A stretch of 16,907 nt of DNA from JAJFTV01 sp964426355 (GTDB lineage: Bacteria > Chloroflexota > Anaerolineae > Anaerolineales > Anaerolineaceae). Position numbers and translations under genes: made by a program. Location: positions 1 through 16,907 of the forward strand of contig CAYRRA010000096.1 in the NCBI GenBank assembly GCA_964426355.1, read 5' to 3'. Positions 13,960 through 16,907 of this stretch are shown here, piece after piece. The notes beneath the pieces are model-generated. The model worked only from the letters and a program-made list of their open reading frames with translations. It did not search any database and was not told where the DNA came from. The number at the start of each line of letters is the position of its first letter. Positions within the stretch are counted from its first letter, which is position 1.

Positions 13960-15732
13960 ATGATTAACCTGACAATCGATGGTATGCAAGTGAGTGTTCC
14001 AGAAGGAACCACTATTTTAGAGGCAGCAAAAAAACTCAATATCGATATCCCCACGCTTTGTTATCTTAATGTGGAAAAAGCAAATTATGTCAACTCTGTA
14101 GCCTCATGTAGAATATGTGTTGTAGAAGTTGAAGGGAGACGAAACCTTGCGCCTTCCTGCGCAACCCCGGTAGCAGAAGGCATGAAGGTGGTTACGAATT
14201 CAAAGCGTGTGCTTTCTTCGCGCCGTAAGAACCTGGAGTTGATCATCTCAAACCATCCATTCGACTGTTTGACATGTCCTAAATCGACAGATTGTGAACT
14301 GCAAAGACTGGTGTGTGAGTTTGGTATTACTGTACAAAGGTATAAAGGCGAGCGGTCGACCCACAGCATGGATACATCTAGCGTCGCGTTAGTTCGAGAT
14401 CCCAACAAATGTATCATGTGTCGCCGCTGCGAAACGATGTGTAATGAGGTGCAAACAGTTGGGGCATTAACTGCGTTCGGGCGTGGTTTCCATACTGTGG
14501 TAGGTCCAGCCGAGATGAAACCATTGGTTGAATCTCCCTGTACCTATTGTGGACAGTGTGTGTCAGTTTGCCCAACAGCCGCATTAACCGGTGTTGGCTA
14601 CATAATGGAAACCTGGGAGGCGTTGTTCAACCCAGCCAAAAAAGTGATTGTTCAGGTTGCGCCTGCTGTTCGTGTAGCTATCGGAGAGGAGTTTGGTTTT
14701 CCTCCAGGGCAACCCATTACAGGTAAACTGGTTGCGGGAATGCGCAGATTGGGTTTCGATGCGATTTTTGATACAACCTTTGGGGCAGACCTCACGGTTA
14801 TTGAGGAAAGCAAGGAAATCATTGAACGCCTAACCGGAAATGAAAAACTGCCGATACTTACCTCTTGTTGCCCGGGTTGGATCAATTTTCTCAATTATCA
14901 TTTCCCAAATCTTCACTACATGGCGTCCTCCTGTAAATCCCCCCAACAGATGACCGGAGCAGTGATAAAAACGTATTATGCAAAGAAAATGGGGTACAAG
15001 CCTGAGGATATTGTCACTGTCTCGGTGATGCCATGTATCGCAAAGAAGTATGAAGCATCATTGCCCGAAGAGGAAACATACGGTATTCGCGACGTTGATT
15101 ATGTCATTACCACCAGAGAGCTTGCAAAAATGCTCAAGGAAGGCTCAATTGATTTACGTCACATGCGAGAAGAGGAGTTTGATAATCCCTTGGGACAATC
15201 CTCTGGAGCTGGGATCATTTTCGGCGGTACTGGCGGGGTTCTTGAAGCTGCATTGCGAACAGTTTATGAAAAGATGACCGGTCGGGAATTGCTGGATGTG
15301 AACTTTATGGAAATTCGCGGTCTTAAAGGAATCCGTGAAGCGACCGTGATGGTCGGTGACCGCGAGGTAAAGGTTGCGGCAGTTTCGGGGCTTGGAAATG
15401 CGAGGAAAATCCTCGAAAAAATCGAGCGTCGTGAAGCATATTACGATATTATCGAAATCATGGCTTGCCCTGGTGGATGTGTCAACGGTGGCGGGCAGCC
15501 ATATACTGATCACCGCGATGAAATCATTGAACAGCGGTTGCGTGGGCTCTATCACCTGGATCGTAACCAGGAAATTCGCATGGCGCATCACAATCCTGCA
15601 ATTCAGACGATATACCAGGAGTTTCTTGGCGAACCAGGCAGTCGCATTGCCAGTGAAATTTTGCATGTGCATGGGTTGGTTAAGGATTCACACAGAGTGC
15701 CAGATTTATCTAGCGAACTGGTTCCCGATTAA
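13960..15732 (+). CDS. hydA: [FeFe]-hydrogenase catalytic subunit (HydA/HndD type, group A3-like)
   Basis: A 590-residue enzyme interconverting protons and H2. N-terminal domains: a plant-type [2Fe-2S] (Cys34, Cys50, Cys53, Cys67); a His-Cys3 [4Fe-4S] (His99, Cys103, Cys106, Cys112); and two [4Fe-4S] sets (Cys151/154/157/161 and Cys194/197/200/204). The H-cluster motifs are all intact: L1 TSCCPGW (301-307; Cys303 the proton-transfer residue, Cys304 a ligand), L2 MPCIAKKYE (Cys359) and L3 EIMACPGGCVNGGGQP (Cys503, Cys507). A C-terminal small-subunit domain follows (HHNPAIQTIYQEFLG). Length suits group A3 subunits without the extra C-terminal [2Fe-2S] seen in some. AAGGAG lies six bases before the ATG and the gene follows hydB by nine bases. 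The maturases HydE, HydF and HydG are not in the window. Direction in vivo cannot be read from sequence; with HydB and HydC, bifurcation is inferred. Confidence 0.97.
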   Translation: MINLTIDGMQVSVPEGTTILEAAKKLNIDIPTLCYLNVEKANYVNSVASCRICVVEVEGRRNLAPSCATPVAEGMKVVTNSKRVLSSRRKNLELIISNHPFDCLTCPKSTDCELQRLVCEFGITVQRYKGERSTHSMDTSSVALVRDPNKCIMCRRCETMCNEVQTVGALTAFGRGFHTVVGPAEMKPLVESPCTYCGQCVSVCPTAALTGVGYIMETWEALFNPAKKVIVQVAPAVRVAIGEEFGFPPGQPITGKLVAGMRRLGFDAIFDTTFGADLTVIEESKEIIERLTGNEKLPILTSCCPGWINFLNYHFPNLHYMASSCKSPQQMTGAVIKTYYAKKMGYKPEDIVTVSVMPCIAKKYEASLPEEETYGIRDVDYVITTRELAKMLKEGSIDLRHMREEEFDNPLGQSSGAGIIFGGTGGVLEAALRTVYEKMTGRELLDVNFMEIRGLKGIREATVMVGDREVKVAAVSGLGNARKILEKIERREAYYDIIEIMACPGGCVNGGGQPYTDHRDEIIEQRLRGLYHLDRNQEIRMAHHNPAIQTIYQEFLGEPGSRIASEILHVHGLVKDSHRVPDLSSELVPD

Positions 15733-15828
15733 CCGGGGTCAACATAAACCGCATTCAGGAAGCAGTAAAAATGGGTATGGATGAGGCGTATTTGAAATTC
15801 TAAGCTGTACTGTTTTAGTAGGAGTTAT

Positions 15829-15856
15829 GAGGCTGTCTGAAAAGGCAGCCTCCTTT
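15829..15856 (+). terminator. Hairpin after the hydrogenase operon
   Basis: GAGGCTGTC (15829-15837) pairs with GGCAGCCTC (15844-15852), with one G-U pair and a six-base loop, followed by CTTTCATCC. It lies about 97 bases past the hydA stop codon. The U-tract is poor, so termination efficiency is uncertain. Confidence 0.5.
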
Positions 15857-16011
15857 CATCCAGACCCATAAATCAAGAGTTTTATTTCCCAGCGGTATGC
15901 ATCCTCCTCCGTTGAAGGATAAATCATTCTGGCTGCAAAATTGCGCCCCCTGCGGGGCTGCACCTTCAGGGTGAGGGGCAGCCGGATTATTCCGGCGCTG
16001 TCTGTTAGCTG

Positions 16012-16099
16012 AGGGGATTTATCCACAAAGGTGGATTTATCCACATAGGTGGATTTACCCGCCTATGTGGGTCTACTGCGTATGTGGGTTCTCCTACGA
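16012..16099 (+). repeat. Degenerate 18-base tandem repeat containing two DnaA-box-like words
   Basis: About five copies of a unit like GGTGGATTTATCCACATA: 16012-16029, 16030-16047, 16048-16065, then two more diverged 17-base copies to 16099. The unit itself contains the palindrome GTGGATTTATCCAC. Copies one and two each contain TTATCCACA (16019-16027 and 16037-16045), identical to the consensus DnaA box. Copies two to four can also fold as a long hairpin (CCACATAGGTGG against CCGCCTATGTGG). Confidence 0.75.
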
Positions 16100-16187
16100 A
16101 AACATCCCGCGAGGCAATCTCTTTGTTATCCTTTCATTTTTGTCAACTGTGGTTAAAATCATAAAAAATCAGCGATAATTAGAATAG

Positions 16188-16907
16188 ATGTTTGGAAAAG
16201 GTAAAACAATTGTATTTATTCTCATAGCAATAGGGTTATTCGCTGGTTTTTTTGCATTGTTAATGATTCCCCTGTTTCCCTCCGGGTTCATCCTGGAAGA
16301 TGGCTGGCAGGTGATGGATCAACAGGGCGAGGCGATACCGGTCAACTTGCCTTACCTGGTACCTCTGCAAGAACAACCCGCAGTTACACTGCAATACCGC
16401 TTTCCTGAAATAAACGGTAACACCCTGGTGCTAAGGCGTGTTTCCGGTAATGCTGTTCAGGTATTTCTGAACCACCAGGAAATTTACCGGGTGGGTGACA
16501 TGAAACAACCCACCGCCAATATCTGGAACAGCCTGCTTGTCGTTCCGCTGCTCAATGAGCTTGAACCTGAAAATCTACTGGAAATAAAAATCAGCGGTAT
16601 TTCTTACGATGTGGGTCTTCCACTGGTTCCTTATATCGATCAGGGGCAGGTGGTTCAACCCAGAGCGATGCTCGCCAGCCTCTTATATGATGGCTTGCTG
16701 AATTTTTCGATGGGAGCTGCGTTCATCGTGGGGCTCATTTTGATCTTTCTTTCTTTTGTGCGAAAGTCGGGTTTTGAGAGCGAGCTCTTTTTGGGCGCAG
16801 CGGCAGTTTTTGCGGCAGTTTTCTGCCTGGACTATGGTTTCCGCATTACTACCGGCAGCATTGAGGGTTTTCTGATATTCAAGAAAGTAACCATGGCATC
16901 GGGTTAT
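16188..16907 (+). CDS. Multi-pass membrane protein with extracytoplasmic domain, possible sensor (partial, C-terminus off the right edge)
   Basis: An open frame of 240 codons from the ATG at 16188 to the window end. It begins with a signal-anchor helix (IVFILIAIGLFAGFFALLMI). About 130 residues of likely beta-rich extracytoplasmic sequence follow, beginning GFILEDGWQVMDQQGEAIPV. Then come at least two more helices (FSMGAAFIVGLILIFLSFV and LFLGAAAVFAAVFCLDYGF). This layout resembles the input half of 7TM-type bacterial receptors that end in GGDEF, kinase or similar output domains, but the output part is outside the window, so the class is a guess. The Shine-Dalgarno is poor (TTAGAATAG before the ATG). 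It is separated from the hydrogenase operon by the repeat region and is probably its own unit. Confidence 0.75.
   Translation, partial: MFGKGKTIVFILIAIGLFAGFFALLMIPLFPSGFILEDGWQVMDQQGEAIPVNLPYLVPLQEQPAVTLQYRFPEINGNTLVLRRVSGNAVQVFLNHQEIYRVGDMKQPTANIWNSLLVVPLLNELEPENLLEIKISGISYDVGLPLVPYIDQGQVVQPRAMLASLLYDGLLNFSMGAAFIVGLILIFLSFVRKSGFESELFLGAAAVFAAVFCLDYGFRITTGSIEGFLIFKKVTMASGY

Larger units (their letters stand above)
15733..16187. other. Structured intergenic region after the hydrogenase operon
   Basis: About 455 bases without a convincing gene. It holds the hairpin at 15829-15852 and a GC-rich block (about 15945-16002) with nested inverted repeats: GCCCC/GGGGC, GGCTGC/GCAGCC and CCGGA/TCCGG. 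A degenerate 18-base tandem repeat follows at 16012-16099. A minus-strand reading frame of 62 codons across this block looks like a by-product of the repeats. Confidence 0.7.

Noticed and set aside
15733..15801. Short frame ending MGMDEAYLKF just after hydA, possibly a gene remnant
   Set aside because: Only about ten codons follow the ATG. No family could be recognised, and no frameshift in hydA would make sense of it because hydA is already complete.
15856..16044. 62-codon minus-strand frame after the hydrogenase operon
   Set aside because: It runs through inverted and tandem repeats and shows no domain; best explained as repeat-derived.
16019..16045. Chromosomal replication origin
   Set aside because: Two DnaA-box words exist, but they are part of an 18-base repeat unit; no dnaA, dnaN or A/T-rich unwinding element is seen. 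Kept only as a repeat finding.

Overview
The window looks like a chromosomal segment from an anaerobic bacterium. The best guess is Anaerolineae (Chloroflexota). This rests on gene content and style: balanced GC, lipoprotein solute-binding proteins with a Glu/Ala/Pro-rich linker after the lipobox, family-5 peptide-type ABC importers, an [FeFe]-hydrogenase of the trimeric NAD-linked type, and a bacterial serine-palmitoyltransferase-like enzyme. No rRNA, tRNA, phage, IS or CRISPR structure was seen.

Left part (1-2420), minus strand. A DppB-type peptide permease runs off the left edge. It is followed by a PLP-dependent alpha-oxoamine synthase most like serine palmitoyltransferase, which ends in two tandem hairpin terminators. 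The oxoamine synthase gene is bracketed by imperfect inverted repeats.

Middle part (2421-6830), plus strand. A 670-base intergenic region holds a good sigma-70-like promoter and a near-palindrome. It leads into a family-5 lipoprotein solute-binding protein, an intergenic terminator, then DppB-like and DppC-like permeases and a strong terminator. No ATPase gene for this importer lies in the window.

Regulatory part (6831-8189). An orphan NarL/LuxR-type response regulator whose receiver carries Asn where the phospho-acceptor Asp is expected. A 12-bp perfect hairpin follows it.

Main part (8190-15732), plus strand. Seven tightly packed genes with gaps of 9 bases or less, or overlaps: a four-CBS-domain (double Bateman) protein; a lipoprotein solute-binding protein, permease and ATPase of the nitrate/sulfonate/NMT1-like class; then the NuoE-like, NuoF-like and catalytic subunits of a putative electron-bifurcating [FeFe]-hydrogenase. 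The ATPase and first hydrogenase gene overlap by four bases, so importer and hydrogenase are almost certainly one transcript. Inferred role of the enzyme: joint oxidation of NADH and reduced ferredoxin to make H2, or the reverse. The link to an importer and a nucleotide-sensing Bateman protein is the most interesting feature of the window.

Right edge (15733-16907). A structured intergenic region contains several GC-rich hairpins and a degenerate 18-base tandem repeat with two TTATCCACA words. It is followed by the N-terminal part of a multi-pass membrane protein with an extracytoplasmic domain, possibly a sensor, which runs off the right edge.
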